Shown: piece after piece, positions 8,320 through 19,510 of the stretch
How the letters are laid out: the number at the start of each line of letters is the position of its first letter
How positions within the stretch are numbered: position 1 is the stretch's first letter
Assembly (NCBI GenBank): GCA_963728125.1
Contig: CAVSIZ010000001.1
Span: 427,565-491,564 of the forward strand
DNA length: 64,000 nt
Origin: CAWDCV01 sp963728125
GTDB lineage: Bacteria; Actinomycetota; Actinomycetes; CAWDCV01
Reading direction: 5' to 3'
Program-made: the position numbers and the translations under genes
The notes under the pieces: generated by a model
Seen by the model: only the letters and a program-made list of their open reading frames with translations
What the model was told of the DNA's origin: nothing
The model's database searches: none

Positions 8320-11013
8320 TCAGGAGCGCTTCGCTGCTGCCTTCTTCTTCTTCGCCGAAGCCGCCTTCTTGGCCGCACGCTTGCGCGGCGTCGACGGGCC
8401 CTTGGCGCGCTTGTCCGCCAGCAGCTCCATCGCGCGCCCATCCGTCAGCGTCGCCACGTCGTCACCCTTACGCAGGCTGGCGTTGACCTCGCCGTCGGTG
8501 ACGTAGGGCCCGAACCGGCCCTCGCGTATCAGCATTGGCTTACCGGTCGTGGTGTCGGGACCCAGCTCTCGCAATGGTGTCGACGTCGCTGCACCTCGAC
8601 CGCCGCGCTGCCGCGGCTGCGCCAGCAGCCCGAGAGCCTCCGGCAGCGACACGGTGAACAGCGAATCCTCGTCGGGCAGCGATCGCGACTCCGAGCCCTT
8701 CTTGACGTAGGGCCCGTAGCGCCCGTTCAACGCCGACACTTCGACGCCGTCAGCCGGGTCTGTCCCGAGTACTCGTGGCAGCGTCAGCAGTCTCAGCGCG
8801 TCTTCGAGCGTCACCGCATCCATGGACATGGCCTTGAACAGCGATGCCGTACGCGGCTTCGCCGACTTGGTGACGTCGTCGGGGAACACCTCGGTGACGT
8901 ACGGCCCGTACCGGCCATCCTTCGCGACGATGTCGTAACCGGTCGCCGGATCTGAGCCGAGGACGCGATCACCCGACGGTCGATCGAGCAGCTCACGCGC
9001 AGCGTCAAGCGTCAGCTCGTCAGGGGCCATGTCGTCGGGGATCGTCGCTCGCTGCTCGCCTCGCTCGACGTAGGGGCCGTACCGACCGACGCGTACGACG
9101 ACGCCGTCGCCAAGCGGGAACGAGTTGACGTCGCGCGCGTCGATTTCGCCGAGGTTGTCGACGAGCGACTTGAGACCGAGTGCGTCGACGCCGTTACCGT
9201 CAACGGCAGCATCAGGGTCGGCACCGAAGTAGAACCGCGTCAACCACTCGGCCATCTCTGCATCGCCGGTGGCGATCTCGTCGAGCACGTCTTCCATCTG
9301 CGCGGTGAAGTCGTAGTCGACGAGGCGTGCGAAGTGCTGCTCCAGCAGGCGCACCACCGCGAACGCGAGGAACGACGGCACCAGTGCGGTGCCCTTCTTG
9401 AAGACGTAGCCGCGATCGAGGATCGTGCCGATGATGCTTGCGTACGTCGACGGGCGACCGATCTCGCGGTCCTCGAGCTCCTTCACGAGCGTCGCTTCTG
9501 TGTAGCGCGCGGGCGGTTTCGTCGTGTGCCCTTCAGCATCGAGGGTGACTACCCTCAGCCCGTCGCGCTCCGACACCTGCGGCAAGCGACGCTCGCGGTC
9601 GTCGAGCTCGGCATCGGGATCGTCCGCACCTTCGACGTACGCCCGCAGGAAACCAGGGAACGTGATGACACGGCCGGACGCACCGAACTCCGCATCTTCG
9701 CCGCTGTTCGAGCGACCGCCGAGCCGGATCGACACCGACTGTCCGGTGGCGTCGCGCATCTGCGATGCGATCGTGCGCTGCCAGATCAACTCGTAGAGCC
9801 TGAACTCGTCGCCGTGCAGCATTGTCTCGGCGGGCGTGCGAAAGACCTCGCCGGCAGGACGCACAGCTTCGTGCGCTTCCTGCGCGTTCTTCACCTTGCT
9901 GTCGTAACGCCGCGGCACATCGGGCACGTAGTTGCGGCCGTAGAGCTGTGTCGCCTGTGTGCGTGCAGCATTGATCGCAGTCTCCGACAGTGTTGTGCTG
10001 TCGGTGCGCATATAGGTGATGTGCCCGTTCTCGTACAGCCGCTGCGCAACTTGCATGGTGCGGCGCGCGCTGAAGCCGAGCTTTCGACTCGCCTCCTGCT
10101 GCAGCGTCGTGGTGCGGAATGGTGCGTACGGTCGACGGGTGTACGGCCTGCGCTCGACGGAACGCACCTCGAAGACGCTGTCGTGCAGTGCCGCCGCGAG
10201 AGCTGTAGCGCGTTCCTCGTCGAGGTGCAGCGTGTCAGTGCTGAGCTCGCCCACCGACGTGAAATCGCGTCCCTGAGCAACACGCCGCCCGTCGACGGCG
10301 ACGAGCCTCGCCGGCAGCGTCGTCGGTTCGCCGTCACTGGCTTCGCGTCCCGTGTCGAAGACGCCGTTGAGATCCCAGTACGACGCCGAGCGGAAGGCGA
10401 TCCGCTCGCGTTCCCGCTCGACGACGAGCCGGGTCGCCACCGATTGCACGCGCCCGGCCGACAGGCGCGGCATGACCTTCTTCCACAGAACGGGAGACAC
10501 CTCGTAGCCGTACAGTCGATCGAGGATGCGGCGTGTCTCCTGCGCGTCGACCAGGCCCTGGTCGATGTCGCGAGGCGTGGTGAGCGCCCGCTCGATGGCC
10601 TCCGGCGTGATCTCGTGGAACACCATGCGGCGGACCGGCACGGTGGGCTTGAGCACCTCGCGCAGGTGCCAGGCAATCGCCTCGCCCTCGCGGTCCTCGT
10701 CGGTCGCGAGGAACAGCTCGTCGGCGCCCTTGAGAGCGTCCTTGAGCTTGCGCACCTGTGCCTTCTTGTCGCTGGGCACGACGTAGACGGGCTCGAATTC
10801 CTGGTCCACGTTGACGCCGAGCCGACCCCACGGCTCCTTCTTCAGCGCCGGCGGCACCTCGGCGGCGTTCTGCGGCAAATCGCGGATGTGCCCGATGCTG
10901 GCCTCGACGTCGTACCCGCGCCCCAGGTAGCCGGCGATCGTCTGCGCCTTGCGCGGCGACTCGACGATGACGAGGCGGCGAATGCCGCTCGTCGCCGGGG
11001 TGGTGCGGGCCAC
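8320..11013 (-). CDS. topA: DNA topoisomerase I (type IA)
   Basis: 897 residues. The Toprim domain opens with LVIVESPRKAQTIAGYLG and carries ATDEDREGEAIAWHL with the metal-binding acidic residues. The catalytic Tyr is in HITYMRTDSTT (codon 10012-10014, residue 334). The C-terminal third holds several repeats of the RYGPYV type instead of zinc ribbons, and the end is a Lys/Ala-rich basic tail, as in other actinobacterial TopA enzymes that need such tails for processivity. It relaxes negative supercoils. I chose GTG 11013 over GTG 11025 because a GAGGAG Shine-Dalgarno sequence sits just before it. Divergent from the wHTH-MFS pair. Confidence 0.97.
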   Translation of the reverse strand: MARTTPATSGIRRLVIVESPRKAQTIAGYLGRGYDVEASIGHIRDLPQNAAEVPPALKKEPWGRLGVNVDQEFEPVYVVPSDKKAQVRKLKDALKGADELFLATDEDREGEAIAWHLREVLKPTVPVRRMVFHEITPEAIERALTTPRDIDQGLVDAQETRRILDRLYGYEVSPVLWKKVMPRLSAGRVQSVATRLVVERERERIAFRSASYWDLNGVFDTGREASDGEPTTLPARLVAVDGRRVAQGRDFTSVGELSTDTLHLDEERATALAAALHDSVFEVRSVERRPYTRRPYAPFRTTTLQQEASRKLGFSARRTMQVAQRLYENGHITYMRTDSTTLSETAINAARTQATQLYGRNYVPDVPRRYDSKVKNAQEAHEAVRPAGEVFRTPAETMLHGDEFRLYELIWQRTIASQMRDATGQSVSIRLGGRSNSGEDAEFGASGRVITFPGFLRAYVEGADDPDAELDDRERRLPQVSERDGLRVVTLDAEGHTTKPPARYTEATLVKELEDREIGRPSTYASIIGTILDRGYVFKKGTALVPSFLAFAVVRLLEQHFARLVDYDFTAQMEDVLDEIATGDAEMAEWLTRFYFGADPDAAVDGNGVDALGLKSLVDNLGEIDARDVNSFPLGDGVVVRVGRYGPYVERGEQRATIPDDMAPDELTLDAARELLDRPSGDRVLGSDPATGYDIVAKDGRYGPYVTEVFPDDVTKSAKPRTASLFKAMSMDAVTLEDALRLLTLPRVLGTDPADGVEVSALNGRYGPYVKKGSESRSLPDEDSLFTVSLPEALGLLAQPRQRGGRGAATSTPLRELGPDTTTGKPMLIREGRFGPYVTDGEVNASLRKGDDVATLTDGRAMELLADKRAKGPSTPRKRAAKKAASAKKKKAAAKRS

Positions 11014-11131
11014 GGTGCTCCTCACGAGACAACAACAACAGGGTGGGCGGGGGGTGCGGCCCGCTGTGTATCACACGAGCCTGCTACCTGGCGAAACGGA
11101 ACGCCATCCCATCCTGTTCCGGTCGTCTATC

Positions 11132-11161
11132 GCAAACACTTCTTTGCAAAGGGATGTTTGC
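11132..11161. promoter_or_regulatory. nested palindromic operator before the wHTH-MFS pair
   Basis: Outer arms GCAAACA (11132-11138) and TGTTTGC (11155-11161) are perfect inverted repeats, and share one centre with the inner palindrome CTTTGCAAAG (11142-11151). The site ends 16 bases before the ATG at 11178, where promoter -10 or initial transcript would lie, so binding there should repress. The most likely ligand is the product of the adjacent wHTH gene (autoregulation, inferred). It also lies 118 bases from the topA start on the other strand. Confidence 0.7.
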
Positions 11162-11177
11162 AGTCTAAGGTGGGTCT

Positions 11178-11756
11178 ATGGACCAGTCCACGACGCGCGT
11201 CGATGACCTCGAGACGCTGCGCGCGATCGCGCATCCGCTGCGGATGCGGCTGCTCGGCGCGCTGCGTGTTGACGGCCCGGCGACCGCATCGGAACTCGGG
11301 AGACGCTTCGACGAGAGCAGCGGAGCGACGAGCTACCACCTGCGTCAGCTCGCGCGGTACGGCTTTGTGGAGGAGGACCCCGAGCAGCCGTCTCGGCGCG
11401 AACGTCGCTGGCGAGCCACCACGAACTACACCTCGTGGAACAGCGCCGACTTTCTCGACGACGTCGGCGGACAATCGGCGCTGCGGGTCTTCGAGCGGCA
11501 GCGCATCGACTACACGGTCCGGCACCTGCAGAGCTGGTACGCGACACGGCGCGAGTGGCTTCGGGGGTGGAGTGCCGCCGAGATCGACAGCGACGACCTC
11601 CTTCGCCTGCGCGTGGAGGACCTCGAGGGGCTCAAGCGCGATATGGAAGCACTGGTCCAGAGCTACAAGGCGGCCGAGCGCGATCCGGATGACGACGACG
11701 CTGCGCGCGTCCTCGTCATCAACTTTGCCTTCCCGGTTGCGGAGGTCGAGCTGTGA
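11178..11756 (+). CDS. winged-helix regulator, ArsR-like
   Basis: 192 residues. The N-terminal half is a winged helix-turn-helix of the ArsR/HTH_20 kind (LRAIAHPLRMRLLGALRVDG, then SGATSYHLRQLARYGFVEE as the recognition region). The C-terminal half (about 95-190) is helical and may dimerise or sense a ligand. ATG 11178 is preceded by AAGGTGGG. Its stop overlaps the GTG of the MFS gene by 4 bases, so it should control this exporter and, through the palindrome at 11132-11161, itself. No metal-binding CxC motif is visible, so metal sensing is unlikely. Confidence 0.85.
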   Translation: MDQSTTRVDDLETLRAIAHPLRMRLLGALRVDGPATASELGRRFDESSGATSYHLRQLARYGFVEEDPEQPSRRERRWRATTNYTSWNSADFLDDVGGQSALRVFERQRIDYTVRHLQSWYATRREWLRGWSAAEIDSDDLLRLRVEDLEGLKRDMEALVQSYKAAERDPDDDDAARVLVINFAFPVAEVEL

Positions 11757-13081
11757 TCACTCCTCGATCTGCACAGCGCCGCTTCATGCTGTTGTCCGCC
11801 CTGCGCTGGCTACCGCCAGGCGTGGAGATCCCGGTGCTCGTGCTGCTCGTCACGTCGCGCGGGTACTCACTTGCGACAGTCGGAGCGCTGTTCGCCCTCC
11901 ATGGCGCCGTGGTCGTGCTCCTGGAACTGCCGACGGGTGGCATCGCCGACGTGCTCGGGCGGCGTCGCGCATTGCTGATGTCCGCCGCGCTCAATGTGCT
12001 GGCGGCCGTGACGTTTGCGGTAGCACTCGAGTTGTGGGCCCTTGTTGTCGCGGTGGTGCTGCTGGGCGCCGGTCGTGCGCTCGGATCCGGACCGCTCGAG
12101 GCGTGGTACGTCGACACGGTGCAGGCCGCTGATCCCTTGGTGGACCTGAAGCCAGGGCTGTCGCGCGGGCAGGTAGCCGAGGCGCTGGCACTTGCCGTCG
12201 GGGCGATTGCCGGTGGGTTACTGCCCGTACTGCTGTCCGATGTCGACACCGGCCGCGGTGTCTTGACACCGCTCGCCATCCCCCTCCTGGTCGCCGCAGT
12301 GCTTGCGGCCATTCACCTGCTCGCTGTGGCCGCCCTGGTCGTGGAGCCGCCCGGGCAGCGTTCCTCGGTGACCCTACGAAGCGCGGTGCGCGACGTGCCG
12401 GCAACGATCAGGTCCGGCGTGCGGCTCGCGTATCTCGATCGAACCGTTGTGCGGTTGCTGCTCGTCGCGGGTGTCGTCGGCGTTGCCCTGGCCGGTCTGG
12501 AGCTGCTCGTTCCGGCCCAGTTCGCCGAGCTGCTCGGGGGCGAGGAGCGAGCAAGTGCGGCCTACGGCGTCATCGTCGCGGTGGCGTTCCTCGCGTCCGC
12601 GGCAGGAGCTGCTGCAGCGCCGGCGGCGGCTCGGCTGTTGCGAACCTCCGCACGGGCGGCATTCGGCTTCATGGTTGGGACCGCCGCGGCCATTCTCGGC
12701 GTTGGCCTTGCGACGTCGTTCCTGCTCGCGGCCATCGCCATCGTCGTGAGCTACCTGCTGCTCGGCGGAGCAGGCCCGCTCAAGGCCGAGCTCCTACACC
12801 ATCGGGTCGACGCAGCGCAACGGTCGACGATGGTGTCGCTGCAGTCCCTGGCCATGCAGCTGTTCGGCATCGCCGGCAGCTTCGCGCTCCCGGCGTTGGC
12901 CGCCGTCGCTGGCCTGCCGATCGCCTGGTCGGCCGCCGCAGCTCTCTTGGCGCTGGCTGCGCTCCTCCTCCTGGGCATCGCCGACCGGCCGCCGCCGGCA
13001 GACCCCGCACGGATTGGTTCCGTTCTGCTCGACACGCCCAGCGGGTCGCGCACGAAAGAGCCAATCGATCACGGGCGATGA
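11753..13081 (+). CDS. MFS transporter
   Basis: 442 residues with about 12 hydrophobic segments, and an MFS loop 2-3 motif variant (GGIADVLGRRRALLMSA). It begins with GTG 11753 inside the stop of the wHTH gene (GTGA overlap), so translation is coupled. Regulator-exporter pairs of this sort usually export a small toxic molecule sensed by the regulator; the substrate is not predictable. It ends convergently 36 bases from the hppA stop. Confidence 0.87.
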   Translation: MITPRSAQRRFMLLSALRWLPPGVEIPVLVLLVTSRGYSLATVGALFALHGAVVVLLELPTGGIADVLGRRRALLMSAALNVLAAVTFAVALELWALVVAVVLLGAGRALGSGPLEAWYVDTVQAADPLVDLKPGLSRGQVAEALALAVGAIAGGLLPVLLSDVDTGRGVLTPLAIPLLVAAVLAAIHLLAVAALVVEPPGQRSSVTLRSAVRDVPATIRSGVRLAYLDRTVVRLLLVAGVVGVALAGLELLVPAQFAELLGGEERASAAYGVIVAVAFLASAAGAAAAPAAARLLRTSARAAFGFMVGTAAAILGVGLATSFLLAAIAIVVSYLLLGGAGPLKAELLHHRVDAAQRSTMVSLQSLAMQLFGIAGSFALPALAAVAGLPIAWSAAAALLALAALLLLGIADRPPPADPARIGSVLLDTPSGSRTKEPIDHGR

Positions 13082-13117
13082 CGCCGGCGTACCCCGTCCT
13101 CAGAGGGTGCGGGCAAG

Positions 13118-15431
<2,314 letters not shown>

Positions 15432-15497
15432 GTGACGTCCTCCTTGACGTCGGGCGGGTCTCGCCCGCTAGCTCAAGACTCGGCCGGCACAGTCAGC

Positions 15498-15531
15498 CGT
15501 ACGTCACGTATGGACTCGTACGTCACGTATG
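15498..15531. promoter_or_regulatory. tandem TACGTCACGTA operator upstream of hppA
   Basis: Two perfect 15-base copies of CGTACGTCACGTATG at 15498-15512 and 15517-15531, period 19. Each contains the near palindrome TACGT-C-ACGTA. Two equal palindromes about two helical turns apart, 67-100 bases upstream of the hppA ATG, are what a cooperatively bound regulator site would look like. No regulator is assigned. Confidence 0.55.
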
Positions 15532-15599
15532 AACATTGTCGTCGACCACGTCGAAAGCCGACCGTCCCCGGCATCGGGCGTGGTCGGCGTGCCCGGAGT

Positions 15600-16103
15600 C
15601 TACTGGGTGGTAGACGGTGCCCCCAAGTCCCCGGGCGCGGTGGTTGCAACCGGCACGAGTGGCCAGCTCATGCAGACGCTGGTGCCCGAGTCAGTGACGT
15701 CGACGTCGAGATCGTCGACGAGCTCGCCGATCACAGCGATGCCAACACCCGCCGGCAGCGGTTCGAACTGGGCATCGTCGCCATCGAGATCGACCGTCCG
15801 AGCCAGCTCGGCGAGCGCATCACTGCCGGGCGCGGGCACGTCGGGATCGGCAGCCCGCGCGCAGTCCTCGACGCTGATGACGAACCGAGTAGGCCCGTCG
15901 CTAAAGGACACCCGGATCAGGTCGGTGACGCCGCTGCGTCGGTGCAGCTCGACAGCTCGTGTGCAGGCCTCACCGACCGCCAGCCGGACCTCGTCAAGCA
16001 CCTGCGCGTCGACGCCGACACGGCGCGCAACCGCGCTCGCGATCAGCCGGGCCGTACGAACATGAGCCGGCAGCGGCGAGAACGACAGCTCGACGGTCGA
16101 CAC
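15600..16103 (-). CDS. RsbW-like ATP-binding anti-sigma factor
   Basis: 167 residues of the GHKL (HATPase_c_2) fold used by RsbW/SpoIIAB-type serine kinases. The N-box region reads DEVRLAVGEACTRAVELH and the G1-like region VISVEDCARA, followed by the glycine-bearing segment PLPAGVGIAVIGELVDD. Such proteins bind a sigma factor and phosphorylate a STAS antagonist. The STAS gene lies 15 bases upstream on the same strand, so the two form a partner-switch pair; no cognate sigma gene is adjacent. GTG 16103 has a GGAGGAG Shine-Dalgarno. Confidence 0.85.
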   Translation of the reverse strand: MSTVELSFSPLPAHVRTARLIASAVARRVGVDAQVLDEVRLAVGEACTRAVELHRRSGVTDLIRVSFSDGPTRFVISVEDCARAADPDVPAPGSDALAELARTVDLDGDDAQFEPLPAGVGIAVIGELVDDLDVDVTDSGTSVCMSWPLVPVATTAPGDLGAPSTTQ

Positions 16104-16118
16104 CAGACTCCTCCGGTG

Positions 16119-16460
16119 TCAATCGGACGCCTGCGCGGCTTCCTCGACCGTGGCGTGAATGGGAAACACCTTCGTCAGGCCAGTGATCCGGAAGATCTTG
16201 AGGATGCGCTCCTGCGTGCACACCAGGCGCAGCGAGCCGTCGTGAGCGCGCACGCGCTTGAGACCACCGACCAGGACGCCGAGACCGGTCGAGTCGAGGA
16301 AATCGACCTTCTCCATGTCGACGATCAAGTGATAGTTGCCCGCGGCCACGAGGTCGACCAGCTGCTCACGCAGCTTGGGGGCCGTATAGACATCGATCTC
16401 GCCGCCGACCTCGACGACGGTCCGATCTCCCTCGGTACGGGTCGATAGCGACAGGTCCAC
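16119..16460 (-). CDS. STAS-domain anti-sigma factor antagonist
   Basis: 113 residues, a single STAS domain of the RsbV/SpoIIAA type. Visible core: VEVGGEIDVYTAPKLREQL, then IVDMEKVDFLDSTGLGVLVG, where the Ser of DSTG is the expected phosphorylation site. In unphosphorylated form such proteins bind the anti-sigma kinase and free its sigma factor. I chose GTG 16460 because a GGAGG Shine-Dalgarno lies 7 bases upstream. Cotranscribed with the RsbW-like gene; divergent from the helicase gene (139 bases between starts). Confidence 0.9.
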   Translation of the reverse strand: MDLSLSTRTEGDRTVVEVGGEIDVYTAPKLREQLVDLVAAGNYHLIVDMEKVDFLDSTGLGVLVGGLKRVRAHDGSLRLVCTQERILKIFRITGLTKVFPIHATVEEAAQASD

Positions 16461-16599
16461 TCTGTTTCCTCCACGCGTGTTTGACCGACGCATTCAATCA
16501 CGGCCTCTGGACCAGCCTCCCCCGTGCGCCGGCGCGCACACTTCCGCAACCGCGATCGGTTACGTCGCGAAAGCGCGGCCGGATGCGAGACTGGCGGGG

Positions 16600-18954
16600 A
16601 TGGTTGCCGCCCCCGTCGATGCCGGCCGGATGCCGGTGCCCGACCAGCCAGCCCGCGTGCTGGACCGGTTGCTGGCGCCGCCCGGACGCCGTGACCGGGT
16701 AACGCACGTGGAGCATGTCCCGTCGCGGCCTGGTCGAACCGCCGCCTTGCCGTCATGGGTGCCGTCCGAGCTTCGTACCCGGTTGACCGCCCTCGGCATC
16801 TCTCGGCCGTGGGAGCACCAGGTCGAGGCCGCGGAGCACGCGCATGCGGGCCGCTCGGTCGTCGTCGCGACCGGCACGTCGTCGGGGAAGTCACTGGCGT
16901 ACCTGCTGCCGGGGATCACCGCGGTGCTGGAGGGCATGAGCGCGCCCGGCGGCCGTGGCGCGACCGTTCTGTACGTGGCACCGACCAAGGCACTCGCTGC
17001 CGATCAGCTCCGGAGCGTGAATGCGCTCGGCCTGCCTGGCCTGCGGGCCGCGACGTTCGATGGCGACACGCTGCCGGAGGATCGGGACTGGGCCCGCGAG
17101 CACGCCGCCTGGGTGCTGACCAATCCCGACATGCTCCACCGGTCGCTGCTGCCGAGCCACCAGCGGTGGACGACGTTTCTTCGCTCGTTGCGCTATGTCG
17201 TCGTTGACGAGTGCCACTCGTACCGCGGGGTGTTCGGATCGCACGTCGCGCAGGTGCTTCGGCGGCTGCGCCGCGTGTGCGCTCGAGCCGGAGCCTCGCC
17301 CACCTTCGTACTCGCGTCCGCCACGGTCTCCGACCCAGCGGTGTCCGCGGGCAGGCTTACCGGTGTCCCGATCGTCGAGGTGACCGACGACGCGTCGCCC
17401 CGCGGGCCGATGTCGTTCGCCCTGTGGGAACCGGGCACGACCCACGCGCGGATGGACACCGGATCGCCGGTCCGGCGGTCGGCCACGGCCGAGACCGCCG
17501 AGCTCCTCGCCGACCTGGTCGCCGATGGGGTGCACACGCTCGCGTTCGTCCGGTCGCGCCGGGGTGCGGAGGCCGTCGCGCTGACTGCCCGCCGGTTACT
17601 CGCCGAGGCTGCGCCGGAGCTGACCGAGCGGATCGCTGCGTACCGGGGCGGGTACTTCCCCGAGGAACGGCGACGGCTGGAAGCTCAGCTGCGATCCGGG
17701 GAATTGCTGGGCGTCGCGACGACGAACGCACTCGAGCTCGGGGTCGACGTCACCGGCCTCGATGCCGTCCTCCTCGCGGGCTTTCCGGGCACCAGGGCGT
17801 CGTTGTGGCAGCAGGCGGGGCGCGCCGGTCGAGCCGGTCGGGAAGCGCTCGCCGTGCTGGTCGCGCGCGATGACCCGCTGGACACCTACGTCGTGCATCA
17901 CCCGCAGGCGCTGCTCGGCCGCCCGATCGAGGCGACCGTGCTCGACCAGGACAATCCGTACGTCCTGGCGCCCCACCTGTGTGCTGCCGCGGCTGAGCTC
18001 CCGCTCTGTCCGGACGACCTCGAGTTGTTCGGGCCGACCGCCGAGTCGGTGCTCGAAGAGCTGGTTCGGCAGGGGTTCGTGCGGCGGCGCGCCACCGGCT
18101 GGTACTGGACACGCCGAGAGCGCGCCTGCGACCTCGCCGACATCCGCGGCACCGGCGGACCTCCCGTGCGCGTGGTCGAAGCCGACACGGGCCGCGTCCT
18201 CGGCACTGTGGACGCGAGTTCGGCGCCGTCGACGGTCCACACCGGAGCCGTCCATCTTCACCAGGGAGAAACCTTCATCGTCCGCTCGCTCGACCTCGAG
18301 GACGGCGTCGCACTCGTCGATGCCGGCCAACCGGACTGGACCACCGTGGCGCGCGACGTCACCGACATCCAGATCCTGCGGACCGACGACGAGGACGTCT
18401 GGGGAGACGCCCGGCTGTGCCTCGGGACGGTCGACGTCACCAGCCAGGTGGTGTCGTACCTGCGTCGCCGGGTGCTGACCGCCGAGATTCTCACCGAGGA
18501 GCCGCTGGACCTGCCGGCACAGACGCTTCGTACACGGGCAGTCTGGTGGACGGTGACCGACGAGCAGCTGCAGCAGGCCGGGCTCGACGCTGCCGACGTG
18601 CCCGGCGCAGCCCACGCTGCTGAGCACGCGTCAATCGGCCTCCTGCCGCTCGTGGCCACCTGCGACCGGTGGGACATCGGCGGGGTGTCGACCGCTCTGC
18701 ACCCCGACACGGGGCGGACGACGGTGTTTGTGTACGACGGCCACGCCGGGGGCGCTGGTTTCGCCGAGCGTGGCTTCACCATGGCGCGCGCCTGGTTGGG
18801 CGCGACACGCGCGGCCGTTGCATCCTGTGACTGCGAGGTCGGGTGCCCCTCGTGCGTACAGTCTCCTAAGTGCGGAAACGGCAACGTTCCGCTACATAAG
18901 GCGGGAGCGGTTCGGCTGCTCGACGTTCTGCTCGACGGCGGCGACGAGCGCTAG
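16600..18954 (+). CDS. DEAD/DEAH-box helicase, MrfA/YprA type with DUF1998
   Basis: 784 residues from ATG 16600; ATG 16630 is an alternative and the frame is open upstream. Helicase motif I is ATGTSSGKS, motif II VVDECHSY, motif III ASATV, motif VI QQAGRAGRAGR. The C-terminal DUF1998-like (MrfA zinc-binding) module has the cysteines CDCEVGCPSCVQSPKCGNGN. Bacillus MrfA repairs mitomycin C lesions independently of UvrA, so a DNA repair role is likely. Its M. tuberculosis counterpart sits at the same place near topA (Rv3649). Monocistronic on the plus strand. Confidence 0.92.
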   Translation: MVAAPVDAGRMPVPDQPARVLDRLLAPPGRRDRVTHVEHVPSRPGRTAALPSWVPSELRTRLTALGISRPWEHQVEAAEHAHAGRSVVVATGTSSGKSLAYLLPGITAVLEGMSAPGGRGATVLYVAPTKALAADQLRSVNALGLPGLRAATFDGDTLPEDRDWAREHAAWVLTNPDMLHRSLLPSHQRWTTFLRSLRYVVVDECHSYRGVFGSHVAQVLRRLRRVCARAGASPTFVLASATVSDPAVSAGRLTGVPIVEVTDDASPRGPMSFALWEPGTTHARMDTGSPVRRSATAETAELLADLVADGVHTLAFVRSRRGAEAVALTARRLLAEAAPELTERIAAYRGGYFPEERRRLEAQLRSGELLGVATTNALELGVDVTGLDAVLLAGFPGTRASLWQQAGRAGRAGREALAVLVARDDPLDTYVVHHPQALLGRPIEATVLDQDNPYVLAPHLCAAAAELPLCPDDLELFGPTAESVLEELVRQGFVRRRATGWYWTRRERACDLADIRGTGGPPVRVVEADTGRVLGTVDASSAPSTVHTGAVHLHQGETFIVRSLDLEDGVALVDAGQPDWTTVARDVTDIQILRTDDEDVWGDARLCLGTVDVTSQVVSYLRRRVLTAEILTEEPLDLPAQTLRTRAVWWTVTDEQLQQAGLDAADVPGAAHAAEHASIGLLPLVATCDRWDIGGVSTALHPDTGRTTVFVYDGHAGGAGFAERGFTMARAWLGATRAAVASCDCEVGCPSCVQSPKCGNGNVPLHKAGAVRLLDVLLDGGDER

Positions 18955-19003
18955 ATCCGGTCCCCGTGCTCTCTCGTGTTCGGGGACCTTGGAGGAGATC
19001 CAC

Positions 19004-19474
19004 ATGGCGATCATCGGACTGCTACTCCTGTTGCTGGCGCTCGCGCTGGTCATCGGTGTGGTCGTCGACAACAACGTGCAGGTCATCTTCGACGTGTTCG
19101 GCACGACGATCGACGACCTCACCGTGGCCGGCCTGTTCGTGGCGGGCGTGCTCACCGGACTCATCGGGGTGGCGGGGCTGTGGATGATGAAGGTCGGCGC
19201 GGCTCGATCCCGACGTCGGCGGCTCGAGGCGCGCGAGGAGCGGGAGCGCGAGCGCAGCTCGATCGAGCAGCTGGCCATGGAGCGGGAGCAACTCGCCGCC
19301 GAGAAGGCTCAGCTCGAAGCGCAGCTGCAGCGCGAGCGCGGCCGGGCGGCCGCCGCCACCCGCCCCACGGAGCCTGACCGGCGCATCCTCAACGATCCAG
19401 GCGCGGTCCAGCGTCCTCCGGACGCCACAGCCGATCCTCGTCGCGACGACCGGCCGTCACAGCCGACCGCCTGA
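19004..19474 (+). CDS. LapA-like membrane protein with coiled-coil tail
   Basis: 156 residues. Two N-terminal hydrophobic segments (about 2-20 and 40-62) separated by a VDNNVQVIFDVFG loop, as in the LapA/DUF1049 family. A Glu/Arg-rich segment (about 68-115) then looks like a coiled coil, followed by a proline-rich tail. ATG 19004 follows a strong GGAGGAG. Role unknown; LapA-like proteins have been linked to membrane lipid transport and assembly in Gram-negatives. It ends 36 bases from the convergent DHFR-like gene. Confidence 0.75.
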   Translation: MAIIGLLLLLLALALVIGVVVDNNVQVIFDVFGTTIDDLTVAGLFVAGVLTGLIGVAGLWMMKVGAARSRRRRLEAREERERERSSIEQLAMEREQLAAEKAQLEAQLQRERGRAAAATRPTEPDRRILNDPGAVQRPPDATADPRRDDRPSQPTA

Positions 19475-19510
19475 GATATCACCCCACGAACGTCCCGTGC
19501 GGCGTCCGGT

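Noticed and set aside
9334..12132. Very long plus-strand open frame (about 930 codons) across topA
   Set aside because: It is antisense to topA and has no recognisable domain; long antisense frames are usual in GC-rich genes.
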